Below are positions 17,703 through 26,557 of a stretch of 64,000 nucleotides of DNA, piece by piece. Origin of the DNA: Nitrospira sp. GTDB taxonomy: Bacteria; Nitrospirota; Nitrospiria; Nitrospirales; Nitrospiraceae. The notes beneath the pieces were generated by a model that worked only from the letters and a program-made list of their open reading frames with translations, made no database searches and had not been told where the DNA came from. The position numbers and the translations under genes were made by a program. Numbering within the stretch: position 1 is the stretch's first letter; the number at the start of each line of letters is the position of its first letter. The stretch spans positions 186,001-250,000 of the forward strand of contig JACOEM010000002.1 in NCBI GenBank assembly GCA_024998565.1. Reading direction: 5' to 3'.

Positions 17703-18512
17703 GTGAACATACATCCGACCGCGGTGGTCCATCCCAAAGCGGTGCTCGCAGACGATGTGGAAGTGGGCGCCTATTCCGTCGTCGGTGAACACGTCCGGAT
17801 CGGCGCAGGTACTCGCGTATTGTCCCACGTGTGCATCGATGGGTGGACCGACATCGGAGAGCGGTGCGAATTACATCCTTTTGTCTCGGTCGGCGGACCG
17901 CCTCAACATATGCAGTACAAGGGCGAGCCGACCAAAGTCGTGATCGGTCACGACAATATTCTGCGAGAGTACGTCACGGTCAACCGGGCGACGGTGCAAG
18001 GCGGAGGAGTCACCAGTATCGGCGACTCCAACTTCCTGATGGCGTATGTCCATGTCGCGCATGATTGCCACCTGGGTAATCATCTCATTCTCGCGAATGC
18101 GGCGAGTTTGGCCGGCCATATCACGATCGGCGATCACGCCATCATCGGCGGCCTCTCGGGCATCCACCAGTTCGTGCGGATCGGCGCCTATGCGATGGTC
18201 GGCGGCTGCTGCGCCCTCGGCCAGGACCTGCCGCCGTTCATGCGGGCCGCCGGCGGGTATCGCGCCCGGATGTACGGGCTGAACTCCATCGGTCTGCGAC
18301 GGCATGGTTTCTCCTCCGAGCGCATCGCGGCGCTCAAGAAGTCCTACGAAGTCCTGTTTCGTTCCGGGCACCGGGTGGCGGAGGCCGTTAAGCTGGCGCG
18401 TGAGAGCTTCAGTGCCAGCCCGGATGTCATGCAGGTGGCCGCGTTTATGGAAGGGACCAAGCGAGGGATCTGCCGGTCGGTCGGCAAGGAACAAGAGGGC
18501 GAAGAGGAGTAG
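17703..18512 (+). CDS. lpxA: Acyl-ACP--UDP-N-acetylglucosamine O-acyltransferase LpxA
   Basis: This 269-residue cytosolic enzyme transfers a hydroxyacyl chain to the 3-position of UDP-GlcNAc, the first step of lipid A synthesis. Hexapeptide repeats of the left-handed beta helix run from about residue 2 to 190. The catalytic His120 is in VHVAHDC, equivalent to E. coli His125, and the C-terminal helical domain follows. The GTG start has a GAGGAGG site five bases upstream. The neighbouring Gfo/Idh gene (19481) raises the possibility that the acceptor is the 3-amino analogue and the acyl link an amide, but this cannot be decided from sequence. Confidence 0.96.
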   Translation: MNIHPTAVVHPKAVLADDVEVGAYSVVGEHVRIGAGTRVLSHVCIDGWTDIGERCELHPFVSVGGPPQHMQYKGEPTKVVIGHDNILREYVTVNRATVQGGGVTSIGDSNFLMAYVHVAHDCHLGNHLILANAASLAGHITIGDHAIIGGLSGIHQFVRIGAYAMVGGCCALGQDLPPFMRAAGGYRARMYGLNSIGLRRHGFSSERIAALKKSYEVLFRSGHRVAEAVKLARESFSASPDVMQVAAFMEGTKRGICRSVGKEQEGEEE

Positions 18513-18515
18513 CAC

Positions 18516-19358
18516 GTGGCGAAGCAAGTGGCCGAGCAGAGACACGCATCCGATGGGCAGCGGATCGGGCTGATTGCGGGCAACGGCCGGTTTCCGATCA
18601 TTTTTGCCGACAATGCGAAGCGGCTCGGATATTCCGTATCCGCGGTGGCGCATGAGGGGGAAACCGACCCGGAACTCGCTCGGCACGTCGATCACATCCA
18701 CTGGATCAAGATCGGCCAGTTCGGCAAGTTGATCGAGGTGCTCAAGGGTGACGGTGTGCAGCGCGCAGTCATGCTGGGCGGCATCAAGAAGACGCACGTC
18801 TTTTCCACGGTCCGGCCGGACTTTCGCGCCTTGGCGCTGGCCGCCAAATTGATTCATCTCAAGGACGACGACATCCTTCGCCGGGTGGCCGAGGAGATCG
18901 AACAGGAAGGTATTCAGATCTGTGAATCCACCTTCGGTCTGGAGGGGATCCTTGTCGAAGAAGGCACGTTGACGAGGCGCGAGCCGAGCAAAAAGGAATG
19001 GGAAGACATCCGGTACGGTTGGGATGTCGGGAAACAGATCGGAGCGCTGGATATCGGCCAGTGCGTCGTGGTGAAGGATCGGGTGATTGTGGCCGTCGAA
19101 GCCGTGGAAGGAACCGATGGCGCCATCCGCCGGGGCGGTGAACTGGCGCATGGCGGCGCCGTGGTGGTGAAACGGTGCAAGCCCCAGCAGGACCTCAGGT
19201 TCGATCTTCCTGCTGTCGGTCCGCGCACCATCGAGGTGATGGAGTCCGTGAAGGCGTCGGTCCTGGCGTTGGAAGCGGGACGCGGGATTCTCCTGGACCG
19301 TGACGAAACGATCGCGAAGGCGAACCGTGCCGGCATCGCGATTATCGGAATGACGTAA
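18516..19358 (+). CDS. lpxI: UDP-2,3-diacylglucosamine pyrophosphatase LpxI (DUF1009)
   Basis: This 280-residue enzyme hydrolyses UDP-2,3-diacylglucosamine to lipid X and UMP, doing the job of LpxH by an unrelated fold. The N-terminal Rossmann-like part begins IGLIAGNGRFPIIFA, and the family segments MLGGIKKTHVF, LHGDDDI-like LKDDDILRRVA and DIGQCVVVKDRVIVAVEA are visible. Start is a GTG three bases after the lpxA stop. LpxI is the expected variant in alpha-proteobacteria and several deep-branching phyla, and no lpxH is seen in the window. Confidence 0.94.
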   Translation: MAKQVAEQRHASDGQRIGLIAGNGRFPIIFADNAKRLGYSVSAVAHEGETDPELARHVDHIHWIKIGQFGKLIEVLKGDGVQRAVMLGGIKKTHVFSTVRPDFRALALAAKLIHLKDDDILRRVAEEIEQEGIQICESTFGLEGILVEEGTLTRREPSKKEWEDIRYGWDVGKQIGALDIGQCVVVKDRVIVAVEAVEGTDGAIRRGGELAHGGAVVVKRCKPQQDLRFDLPAVGPRTIEVMESVKASVLALEAGRGILLDRDETIAKANRAGIAIIGMT

Positions 19359-19480
19359 CCGGCTGTGGAAACACTCGATTTGTGCACCCTACGCAGCGAT
19401 CAGCGCCCGTAACGTGTCAGGTTGAATAGAATACGCAGGATGCGAAGAAAGGCTTTCCGGATGAGACAGGATCGGGCGCG

Positions 19481-20470
19481 ATGAAACAGCTTCGAGCCGG
19501 CGTGATCGGCGTCGGTCACCTGGGGCAGCACCATGCCCGCCACTATGCGACCCTCCCCGGCGCAACGTTGGTCGGTGTGTGCGATGCCTCGCCGACCCGC
19601 GCCAAGTTGATCGCCGATCGGCACGGTGTCCAGTTCTGGGCGAACCTCGACGACCTGCTGAAGCACGTCGATATCGTCAGTGTGGCCGCTCCCACCTCTG
19701 CGCATTTTTCCGCCACCAAAGCCTGTCTGGAAGCGGGCAAGCACGTGCTGGTCGAAAAACCGATCGCCGTGACCTCGGCGGAAGCCCGTGAACTGGTCGA
19801 ACTGGCCGCGCGCCGCGGGTGCCTGTTACAGGTCGGACATAGCGAGCGGTTCAATCCGATCATGCAGCGCATGCGCCCCTTCATCGAACGTCCGGCCTTT
19901 ATCGAATGTCACCGGCTGAGTGCCTTCGGCGAACGGGGGACCGACGTGGATGTCGTGCTGGATCTGATGATTCACGATCTGGATCTGGTGTTGTCGTTCA
20001 ACCCGGGGCCGGTCGAAGAGGTGCGGGCGGCCGGGGTACCGGTGCTCTCGTCGAACATCGATATCGCCAATGCCCGCATTGCCTTTGCGAGCGGCTGTGT
20101 TGCGAACGTGACGGCGAGCCGCGTCTCGACCAACAAGATGCGCCGGTTGCGTGTCTTCCAGCGCGACCGTTACGTCTCGATCGATTTTCAAACCCGTCAG
20201 GCTGTCGTGTCCCGTCGCGTGCAGGCGGCCGGCGCCAAGCCGACCATCGATGTCGAATCCTATCAGGCCGGAGATGAGGAGCCGTTGCGGCTCGAGTTGG
20301 ACTCATTCATTCACGCGGTGAATACCGGGACCCGTCCCGTCGTGTCCGGTGAAGACGGGGAAGCGGCGCTGAATCTGGCGACCCTGGTCCTGGAAGCCAT
20401 CGGCCGGTTTACGCAACGCCATTCGGCGGATGAGGCTGCGGCGGTGGCCTTCGGCCGGGAGAATGTGTAA
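19481..20470 (+). CDS. Gfo/Idh/MocA family NAD(P)-dependent oxidoreductase, GnnA-like by position
   Basis: This 329-residue cytosolic dehydrogenase has an N-terminal Rossmann domain (GVIGVGHLGQHHARHY, about 7-22), the family EKP motif in VLVEKPIAV near 95, and the conserved GHSERFNP segment; the C-terminal half is the alpha/beta substrate domain. It lies between lpxI and lpxB. In Acidithiobacillus and Leptospira a Gfo/Idh enzyme, GnnA, oxidises UDP-GlcNAc at C3 so that the aminotransferase GnnB can make the 3-amino sugar used by LpxA. A GnnA role is therefore plausible, but no gnnB-like aminotransferase is present nearby, so other sugar-nucleotide substrates are possible. The 122-base gap before it contains no clear promoter. 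Confidence 0.83.
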   Translation: MKQLRAGVIGVGHLGQHHARHYATLPGATLVGVCDASPTRAKLIADRHGVQFWANLDDLLKHVDIVSVAAPTSAHFSATKACLEAGKHVLVEKPIAVTSAEARELVELAARRGCLLQVGHSERFNPIMQRMRPFIERPAFIECHRLSAFGERGTDVDVVLDLMIHDLDLVLSFNPGPVEEVRAAGVPVLSSNIDIANARIAFASGCVANVTASRVSTNKMRRLRVFQRDRYVSIDFQTRQAVVSRRVQAAGAKPTIDVESYQAGDEEPLRLELDSFIHAVNTGTRPVVSGEDGEAALNLATLVLEAIGRFTQRHSADEAAAVAFGRENV

Positions 20471-20509
20471 CGGGATGACCTTTGTGCCGATCTGCACGAG
20501 ACGAGCAGC

Positions 20510-21643
20510 ATGCCGCGCATCTTAATCGTCACCGGAGAAGCGTCCGGCGATCTCCATGGGGCTCACTTGGTCAAGGCGCTCAAGGAGCTGTCTCCGGATC
20601 TTCAGATCGTGGGTGTCGGCGGCGCGTCGATGCGGGCGGCAGGCGCCGAATTGGTGAAGGATATCCCCCAGCTGGACGTGATGGGGCTCATCGGCCTCTC
20701 TGCGGTCAAAACGATGCTACAGCGGATTTCGCGTATCCGGACGCTGATCAAGGGTGAACGCTGGGATCTCGTCGTGTTGATCGACAACCCAGGCCTCAAT
20801 TTTCATTTTGCGCGAGTGGCCAGGGCCTGCGGTCTCAAGGTGCTCTACTACATCGCGCCGCAAGTGTGGGCCTGGCGGCGCGGGCGGATGCGCTGGATTC
20901 AGCAGCGCGTCGATCATGTGCTCGCGATTCTGCCGTTCGAGGAACCGCTCTACAAAAAGGCCGGCGTGCGGTGTACGTTTGTCGGCAATCCGCTGCTCGA
21001 CGAAGTCGCGCCGTCGTACGATCGGCAGGCCTTGCGCCGGCAGTTCGGATTGTCGGATGCGGGCCCGGTGATCGGCCTGTTCCCGGGCAGTCGAAAAGGC
21101 GAACTGCTCGAGCATATTCCGCTGCTTTTGGAGACGGTGAAGCGCCTTGCCGAGCGGCATCCGTCCATACAGTTCATCCTGGCCCAGGCGTCATCGATTC
21201 AGGACCAGTTCCTTGCGGATCTTTTAAAAGAGAGCCCGGTTCCCATTCGGGTCTTTCACAATCAGGCCAGTGAAGTCATGGCGGCCTCGGACCTGCTGGT
21301 CGTCAAGTCGGGTACGTCCACCTTGCAGGCTGCGGTGGTGGGAACGCCCATGATTTTGTTCTATCGAGCCTCTTCCTGGCTCACCTACCGGTTGGCGCGT
21401 CTCCTGATTCGGGTGCCCTGGATCGGTCTCGCGAATCTGGTCGCCGGACGGGGGATCGTGCCGGAACTGATTCACGATGAGGCGACGCCGGAGCGGCTCG
21501 TACAGGAAACCGAACGGCTGCTGGCGGATACCCGGGCCTATGAAGACATGAAGGCCGCGCTCTTATTGGTCCGCCAGGCGTTGGGCACACCCGGCGCGTC
21601 TCGTCGTGCCGCAGAAGCCGTCTTGGCCGAGTGTCGGGCATGA
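20510..21643 (+). CDS. lpxB: Lipid-A-disaccharide synthase
   Basis: This 377-residue GT19 enzyme joins UDP-2,3-diacylglucosamine and lipid X into the lipid A disaccharide at the inner membrane. The N-terminal signature GEASGDLHGAHL is at about 8-19, with VLIDNPGLNFHFA and the YYIAPQVWAWRRGR segment downstream, and the donor-site motifs LFPGSRKGEL and VVKSGTSTLQAA in the C-terminal half. The ATG lies 39 bases after the Gfo/Idh stop. Its stop overlaps the msbA start by four bases, so the disaccharide synthase and its exporter are translationally coupled. Confidence 0.96.
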   Translation: MPRILIVTGEASGDLHGAHLVKALKELSPDLQIVGVGGASMRAAGAELVKDIPQLDVMGLIGLSAVKTMLQRISRIRTLIKGERWDLVVLIDNPGLNFHFARVARACGLKVLYYIAPQVWAWRRGRMRWIQQRVDHVLAILPFEEPLYKKAGVRCTFVGNPLLDEVAPSYDRQALRRQFGLSDAGPVIGLFPGSRKGELLEHIPLLLETVKRLAERHPSIQFILAQASSIQDQFLADLLKESPVPIRVFHNQASEVMAASDLLVVKSGTSTLQAAVVGTPMILFYRASSWLTYRLARLLIRVPWIGLANLVAGRGIVPELIHDEATPERLVQETERLLADTRAYEDMKAALLLVRQALGTPGASRRAAEAVLAECRA

Positions 21644-23376
21644 AACAGTATCTTCGCTTACTTACATATCTGAATCCCTACCGGTTTCGACTGGGGGCGG
21701 CGTTTCTCTGCGCGCTGCTCGTAGCCGGACTCTCCGCCGCCTATGCCTGGCTGGTGCGCCCGGTCCTCGACGGCCTGTTCATCAGCAAGGATGAAAGCCT
21801 GCTGCTCGTGCTTCCCATCGCGATTCTGGCGGTGGCGGTGCTCAAGGGTGTGTTCAACTACGGACAGAACTATCTGATGAACTATGTCGGGAACCAGGTC
21901 ATCGGCGACATCCGAGAGCAGCTCTTTTCAAAACTTGTTCGACTGCCGGTCCATTTTCACGACACGAATACGTCGGGCCGGTTGGTCTCGCGGGTCATTA
22001 ACGATGTGAACCAAATGGCCAACGCCGTGGCCGGGGTGCTGAAAGATCTGTTTCAGCAGGGGCTGACGTTTTTGGCCATGATCGGCGTGATTATTTACCA
22101 GAACTGGAAACTGGCGGCGGTGTCGATGATCGTGGTGCCGCTTTCCGTGGTGACCATGGCGAGAATGGGAAAACGGTTGAGGAATCTGGCGACGCGCGGC
22201 CAGGAACGTATGGGCGACATGGCTTCGACGCTGCAGGAAACGCTGGCCGGCATCCGCATGGTGAAATCGTTCGGCCGGGAAGAGGAAGAGGCCAAGCGAT
22301 TTCGTTTGAGCAACGACGCCTTCATCCATACCACGATGAAAGCCATTCAGGTCTCCTCGCTCGGTTCCTCCCATATGGAGGTCATCGGTGTGCTCGGGGT
22401 TGCGGGAATCATCTGGTACGGCGGATATCTGGTCATCCACGATGAGATGACTCCCGGCGCCTTCTTCTCGTTCCTGGCAGCCATGTTCATGGCCTACACG
22501 CCGATCAGACGATTGTCCGGCGCGAACAACACGGTTCAGCAGGCGCTGGCGGCCGCAGAGCGGGTGTTCGATGTGCTGGATTTGCCGACGGAGCAGGAGG
22601 CCAACGGCGGCCGGACTGAGCTGCCGTCCATTTCCAGTTCTCTCGAATTCAGGCAGGTGGCGTTCCAGTACGAAGGCCAGAGCGAGCCTGCGCTGAGCGG
22701 TATCGATCTGACGATCCGGGCGGGCGAGATCATCGCCTTTGTGGGCAGCAGCGGGAGTGGAAAGACCACGCTGGTGAGCCTGTTGCCGAGGTTCTACGAT
22801 CCGACCGGCGGGCAGATTCTGATCGACGGGGTGGACCTGCAGACCTGCAGTTTGCGGTCGGTGCGCGGGCAGATCGGCATCGTCTCGCAGGAAGTTGTGC
22901 TGTTCGACGATACGGTGCGCAACAATATCGGTTATGGGCGGCAGGGAGCCACGCCCGACGATGTGATGCGAGCGGCCCAGCTGGCCTATGCGCATGAGTT
23001 CATTGTCCGGATGCCGGCCGGGTATGATACGTTGATCGGAGAGCGCGGGCTCAAGCTCTCCGGTGGCGAGCGGCAGCGCCTGGCGATCGCGCGGGCGATC
23101 CTCCGCGACCCGCCCATCCTGATTCTGGATGAAGCGACTTCGGCGTTGGACACCCAATCGGAGCGCATCGTGCAGATGGCCCTGACCAATCTGATGCATA
23201 ACCGAACGACCCTGGTCGTGGCGCACCGGCTGTCGACCATTCAGAATGCCAGCCGCATCGTGGTGTTGGACCGGGGCAGGGTGGCGGAAGTCGGCTCGCA
23301 CGAAGAGCTCCTGCGGAAGGGCGGCATGTACAAGCGCCTGCATGCGATGCAGTTTGCCGATGCGATCTCGGAGTAG
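21640..23376 (+). CDS. msbA: Lipid A export ABC transporter, ATP-binding/permease protein MsbA
   Basis: This 578-residue half-transporter flips core-lipid A across the inner membrane. The N-terminal ABC exporter membrane domain (about 15-305) has six hydrophobic segments. The nucleotide-binding domain carries Walker A GSSGSGKTT near 372, signature LSGGERQR near 475 and Walker B ILILDEATSALD. I choose the ATG at 21640 (ATGA overlap with the lpxB stop) over an in-frame GTG nine bases earlier. Position between lpxB and waaA supports the lipid A assignment over a generic multidrug exporter. Confidence 0.93.
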   Translation: MKQYLRLLTYLNPYRFRLGAAFLCALLVAGLSAAYAWLVRPVLDGLFISKDESLLLVLPIAILAVAVLKGVFNYGQNYLMNYVGNQVIGDIREQLFSKLVRLPVHFHDTNTSGRLVSRVINDVNQMANAVAGVLKDLFQQGLTFLAMIGVIIYQNWKLAAVSMIVVPLSVVTMARMGKRLRNLATRGQERMGDMASTLQETLAGIRMVKSFGREEEEAKRFRLSNDAFIHTTMKAIQVSSLGSSHMEVIGVLGVAGIIWYGGYLVIHDEMTPGAFFSFLAAMFMAYTPIRRLSGANNTVQQALAAAERVFDVLDLPTEQEANGGRTELPSISSSLEFRQVAFQYEGQSEPALSGIDLTIRAGEIIAFVGSSGSGKTTLVSLLPRFYDPTGGQILIDGVDLQTCSLRSVRGQIGIVSQEVVLFDDTVRNNIGYGRQGATPDDVMRAAQLAYAHEFIVRMPAGYDTLIGERGLKLSGGERQRLAIARAILRDPPILILDEATSALDTQSERIVQMALTNLMHNRTTLVVAHRLSTIQNASRIVVLDRGRVAEVGSHEELLRKGGMYKRLHAMQFADAISE

Positions 23377-23407
23377 GGACACAGGCGAAGGCGGGGTTGG
23401 GAGTTCA

Positions 23408-24120
23408 ATGACAACTGATCGATCAGCGCCGGCTCCTCAGCCGCAGCCGTTGCAGAAGCGGATCGTCAATGCGCTCAAGGTCGCGGTAGTGCCGCCCGTC
23501 GGCTACCAGATCATTCAGATGCTGCGACGCACGATGACCTGGCGGACCGAAGGATCTGAGCATGTAAACCGCTTGTTCGCAGAAGAGAAGCGGGTGATTC
23601 TGGCCTTCTGGCATGCTCAACAACTGATGATGCCGCTGGCCATTCCGGGACTCGAAGCCCATGTGTTGATCAGTCAGCATCGCGACGGCGAACTGATCCG
23701 CCGCATCGTGGCCCGGTTCGGGTTGGACGCCGTTCGCGGGTCCAGCACGAGGGGCGGCGCCGAAGCGTTTCGACAGCTGATTCGCCTTGGGCGGTCAGGC
23801 GGCAATCTCGTGTTGACGCCGGACGGACCGAAGGGGCCGCGGCAAGTTGCCAAGGTGGGTGTGGTGCAGTTGGCGCGCGCCACCGGCCTGCCGATTATCC
23901 CGATGGCCTTCGGCTGCTCAAAAAAAAACTCTTCGCGAGCTGGGACCGGTTCATCATGCCCTATCCGTTCTCGCGGGGCCTGTTTCTCCTGGGGCCGCCG
24001 ATCAGCGTGCCGCCCGACGCCTCGGCCGACGACCTCGAGCGTGTCCGCCGGGAGTTGGAAGAGACGCTGAACCGCATGACGATCGAGGCCGATGAGGCCG
24101 TCCTGCGGGCTGGTCCGTAA
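23408..24120 (+). CDS. DUF374 lysophospholipid-acyltransferase-like protein, needs a -1 frameshift
   Basis: The gene encodes a COG2121/DUF374 protein of the LPLAT superfamily, probably adding a secondary acyl chain to lipid A or a related lipid at the inner membrane. The first frame (23408-23929) gives 174 residues with FWHAQQLMMP, DGELIRRIVARFGLDAVRGSS and VLTPDGPKGPR. It then meets nine A residues (23920-23928), after which the family-typical C-terminus (SWDRFIMPYPFSRG, then LERVRRELEETLN) continues in the -1 frame for 63 residues to a TAA at 24118. The stop overlaps the waaA ATG (TAATG), which supports the shifted frame as the real end. The zero frame instead runs to 24070 with an unrelated tail. 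Programmed slippage, true mutation or sequencing error cannot be separated here. Confidence 0.8.
23920..23929 (+). other. Slippery A9-C site, putative -1 frameshift or transcriptional slippage
   Basis: Nine A residues follow the TC of a serine codon. In the zero frame the heptamer A AAA AAC occupies 23923-23929, which fits the X XXY YYZ pattern of -1 frameshift sites. Resuming in the -1 frame starts at CTC (23929) and restores the conserved DUF374 C-terminus. RNA polymerase slippage adding one A would give the same protein. No strong downstream pseudoknot was identified by eye. Confidence 0.6.
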
Positions 24121-25475
24121 TGTGGTATCTGCTCTACAATAGTCTTCTGCTCCTGGTCTCCCCGATTATCCTGTTCGTCTTATTGGCCAAGCAGCGTTGC
24201 CGTCGCGGGTTGCCTCAGCGGCTGGGACTGCAGGCGGAGCCGCCCGCCCCTGAGCCTGACGACAGGTCGGGTTGTATCTGGATTCACGCCGTGTCGTTAG
24301 GCGAGGTGGTGGCGGTGGCGCCGCTCGTGCGGGATTTGCGTCGGCGGTACCCTGAGATGAGGTTGGTCGTTTCGACCGTAACCGAAACCGGGCGTGAAGC
24401 GGTGGAGCAGCGGCTGGAGGGCGTGGCCGAGCACCGGTACGCGCCGCTCGATTTTCCCTGGGTCGTCAATCAGGCCATCGACCGTCTCAAACCGAGTCTC
24501 TATATTTTCGTCGAGACGGAACTCTGGCCGAATATCCTGCGGAGCTTGCGGCGGCGCAATGTGCCGTCGATTATGGTCAACGGACGATTGTCCACCCGCT
24601 CTTTCGAGCGGCAACGTCTGCCGGTCATCCGTGATTTCTACCGGACCATGCTGAACATGATCAGCTGTTGCCTCATGCAATCGGAGCGGGACGCGCAGCG
24701 TATGATCGAGTTAGGGGCCGAGCCGTCACGGGTCCGATGCACCGGCAACATCAAGTTCGATCAACCGGTTCCCCAGGCCGGGGCCAGCGGCACGGCCCTG
24801 TCGAAGGCGGCGCTCGGGCTGACCGACCGGGAACTGTTGCTGGTGGCCGGGAGCACACATCCCGGCGAGGAAGACGCGATCGTCAATGCCTATCGGATCC
24901 TGAGTCCCGAGTTCCCCGAGCTCCGCTTGGTCCTGGCCCCTCGCCATATCGAACGGGCGACGCAGGTGGAGCAGATGATCCACGCGAAAGGCCTCACGGT
25001 GAGTCGGCGGAGCACGGGTGGCCTAGCCCCGATGGCGGGCACTGGCGCGCGGGTGCTCGTCCTGGACACGCGAGGGGAATTGGCCCTGCTGTATCGAGAC
25101 GCGGTGGTGGCCTTTGTCGGGGGTACTCTGGCGCCGGTAGGCGGACATAATCTCTTGGAGCCGGCGGTCTGGGGGAAACCGGTGCTGTTCGGGCCGCATA
25201 CCGACCATTGTGCCGAAGTGGCGGCGCTTCTCATGAATGCGCAGGGAGGACGGGTGGTGCAGGACGAACAGGAGCTTGCGCAAGGCCTTCGAGCACTCCT
25301 TCGCGATCCCGCCGCCTTGCAGCGCATGGGGCAGGCGGCGCAGCGGGTCGTGGCGGACAACCAGGGCGCGCTCCAACGCAGCGCGGAGATCATCGCGACG
25401 TTTCTGCCGGGCCGAGCAGCATCGAAGGACGCGCGAGTTGAACAGAGGCAAGAGCTGTCGAGTCGGCAATCGTAA
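24120..25475 (+). CDS. waaA: 3-deoxy-D-manno-octulosonic acid (Kdo) transferase
   Basis: This 451-residue GT30 enzyme transfers Kdo from CMP-Kdo to lipid A at the cytoplasmic face of the inner membrane. An N-terminal hydrophobic anchor (about 3-23) is followed by HAVSLGEVVA with the catalytic base Glu62, then VETELWPNI and GNIKFDQP. The C-terminal GT-B half holds GGTLAPVGGHNLLEP, the diagnostic donor-site motif. The start overlaps the stop of the DUF374 gene (TAATG). Whether one or more Kdo residues are added cannot be told. Confidence 0.96.
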   Translation: MWYLLYNSLLLLVSPIILFVLLAKQRCRRGLPQRLGLQAEPPAPEPDDRSGCIWIHAVSLGEVVAVAPLVRDLRRRYPEMRLVVSTVTETGREAVEQRLEGVAEHRYAPLDFPWVVNQAIDRLKPSLYIFVETELWPNILRSLRRRNVPSIMVNGRLSTRSFERQRLPVIRDFYRTMLNMISCCLMQSERDAQRMIELGAEPSRVRCTGNIKFDQPVPQAGASGTALSKAALGLTDRELLLVAGSTHPGEEDAIVNAYRILSPEFPELRLVLAPRHIERATQVEQMIHAKGLTVSRRSTGGLAPMAGTGARVLVLDTRGELALLYRDAVVAFVGGTLAPVGGHNLLEPAVWGKPVLFGPHTDHCAEVAALLMNAQGGRVVQDEQELAQGLRALLRDPAALQRMGQAAQRVVADNQGALQRSAEIIATFLPGRAASKDARVEQRQELSSRQS

Positions 25476-26557
25476 TGGCGGCGACCATGTCGAGAGGGCT
25501 GCGGTCCTGGTTGCGGTGGCTCGGGTATCCCTACGAACTCGCGGCTCGGTTTCGGCTGTGGTGTTACATACAAGGTTGGTTCCCCACGCGCCGGTTGCCT
25601 CGTCCTGTCATCAGCGTGGGGAATCTCACGGTCGGCGGAACAGGCAAGACACCGGTCGTCATGTACCTGGTGGAGCGGCTGACGGCGCAGGGAAAGCGCG
25701 TGGCGATTCTGAGCCGAGGGTATCGGCGGCGCAGCAGGGCTCCGCAATTGCTGGTTTCAGACGGGCAACGGATTCTTGCGGGGCCGGACGAAGCCGGGGA
25801 TGAGCCCTATCTGATCGCGCGTCGCTGTCCTCAGGCCGTTGTGGCCGTGGGGGCGGACAGATATGCGCTCGGCCAGTGGGTGTTGGAGCAACTTCCGGTA
25901 GATTGTTTTGTGTTGGACGACGGGTTTCAGCATGTCCAACTCCATCGCGATCTAAACTTGCTGCTGGTGGATGCGACGGACTCGGCGGGTCTGCGGGCGG
26001 CGTTGCCGGTCGGACGTTTACGGGAGCCCCTCTCGGCGGCCGCGCGCGCCTCGGCCATTCTTATCACCCGGGTCGATGAGGATCAGGAAGGAGAGTCGGT
26101 GCGGCGTCTGTTGCTCGACGCCTGCGGCTCACTTCCGTCGCTGGTGCGTGTGGGATTCCGGGCGGAGGAGTACCGGCGCGTGGGGGCGGACGAGCGGCGT
26201 CCGTTGAATGCGTTTCGCGGCAGGTCGGCTCTGCTCTTCAGTGGGATCGGCAATGCGGAATCCTTTCGTGCGTTGGTGGCCGGAGTGGGTATTACCGTGG
26301 TTGAGATGCTGGCATTTCCCGATCATGTGCACTATACCCGTGGCGTGATGGACACCATTCGAGCCAAGGCGAAAGCCTGTGGCGCCGATTTGTTGGTGAC
26401 GACGGAGAAAGATGCCGACAAGGTGGCGCCGTTGTTAGCTGCGGAAGATGTCTGCTGGGCCGTGCGGCTTCGCACGGAAATCGTGTCGGGACAGGAAGAT
26501 GTGGAGCGATTGCTGCGATTCGACTCGGCACCGGACGGAGCGGGGGGGCATGCGTAA
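25475..26557 (+). CDS. lpxK: Tetraacyldisaccharide 4'-kinase
   Basis: This 360-residue inner-membrane-associated kinase phosphorylates the 4' position of the lipid A disaccharide. The N-terminal amphipathic region is followed by the P-loop GNLTVGGTGKT (49-59), then SRGYRRRS, the DDGFQHVQLHRDLNL segment and the TTEKDADK motif near the C-terminus. The ATG overlaps the waaA stop by one base (TAATG). Enzymatically it acts before WaaA, so the gene order does not follow the pathway order. Confidence 0.96.
   Translation: MAATMSRGLRSWLRWLGYPYELAARFRLWCYIQGWFPTRRLPRPVISVGNLTVGGTGKTPVVMYLVERLTAQGKRVAILSRGYRRRSRAPQLLVSDGQRILAGPDEAGDEPYLIARRCPQAVVAVGADRYALGQWVLEQLPVDCFVLDDGFQHVQLHRDLNLLLVDATDSAGLRAALPVGRLREPLSAAARASAILITRVDEDQEGESVRRLLLDACGSLPSLVRVGFRAEEYRRVGADERRPLNAFRGRSALLFSGIGNAESFRALVAGVGITVVEMLAFPDHVHYTRGVMDTIRAKAKACGADLLVTTEKDADKVAPLLAAEDVCWAVRLRTEIVSGQEDVERLLRFDSAPDGAGGHA

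Noticed and set aside
19435-19458. GCAGGATGCG-A-AAAGGC similarity to the repeat ends at 51024/51258, upstream of the Gfo/Idh gene
   Set aside because: Only one end is present and the match is imperfect; it could be chance or a small remnant, not enough to annotate.
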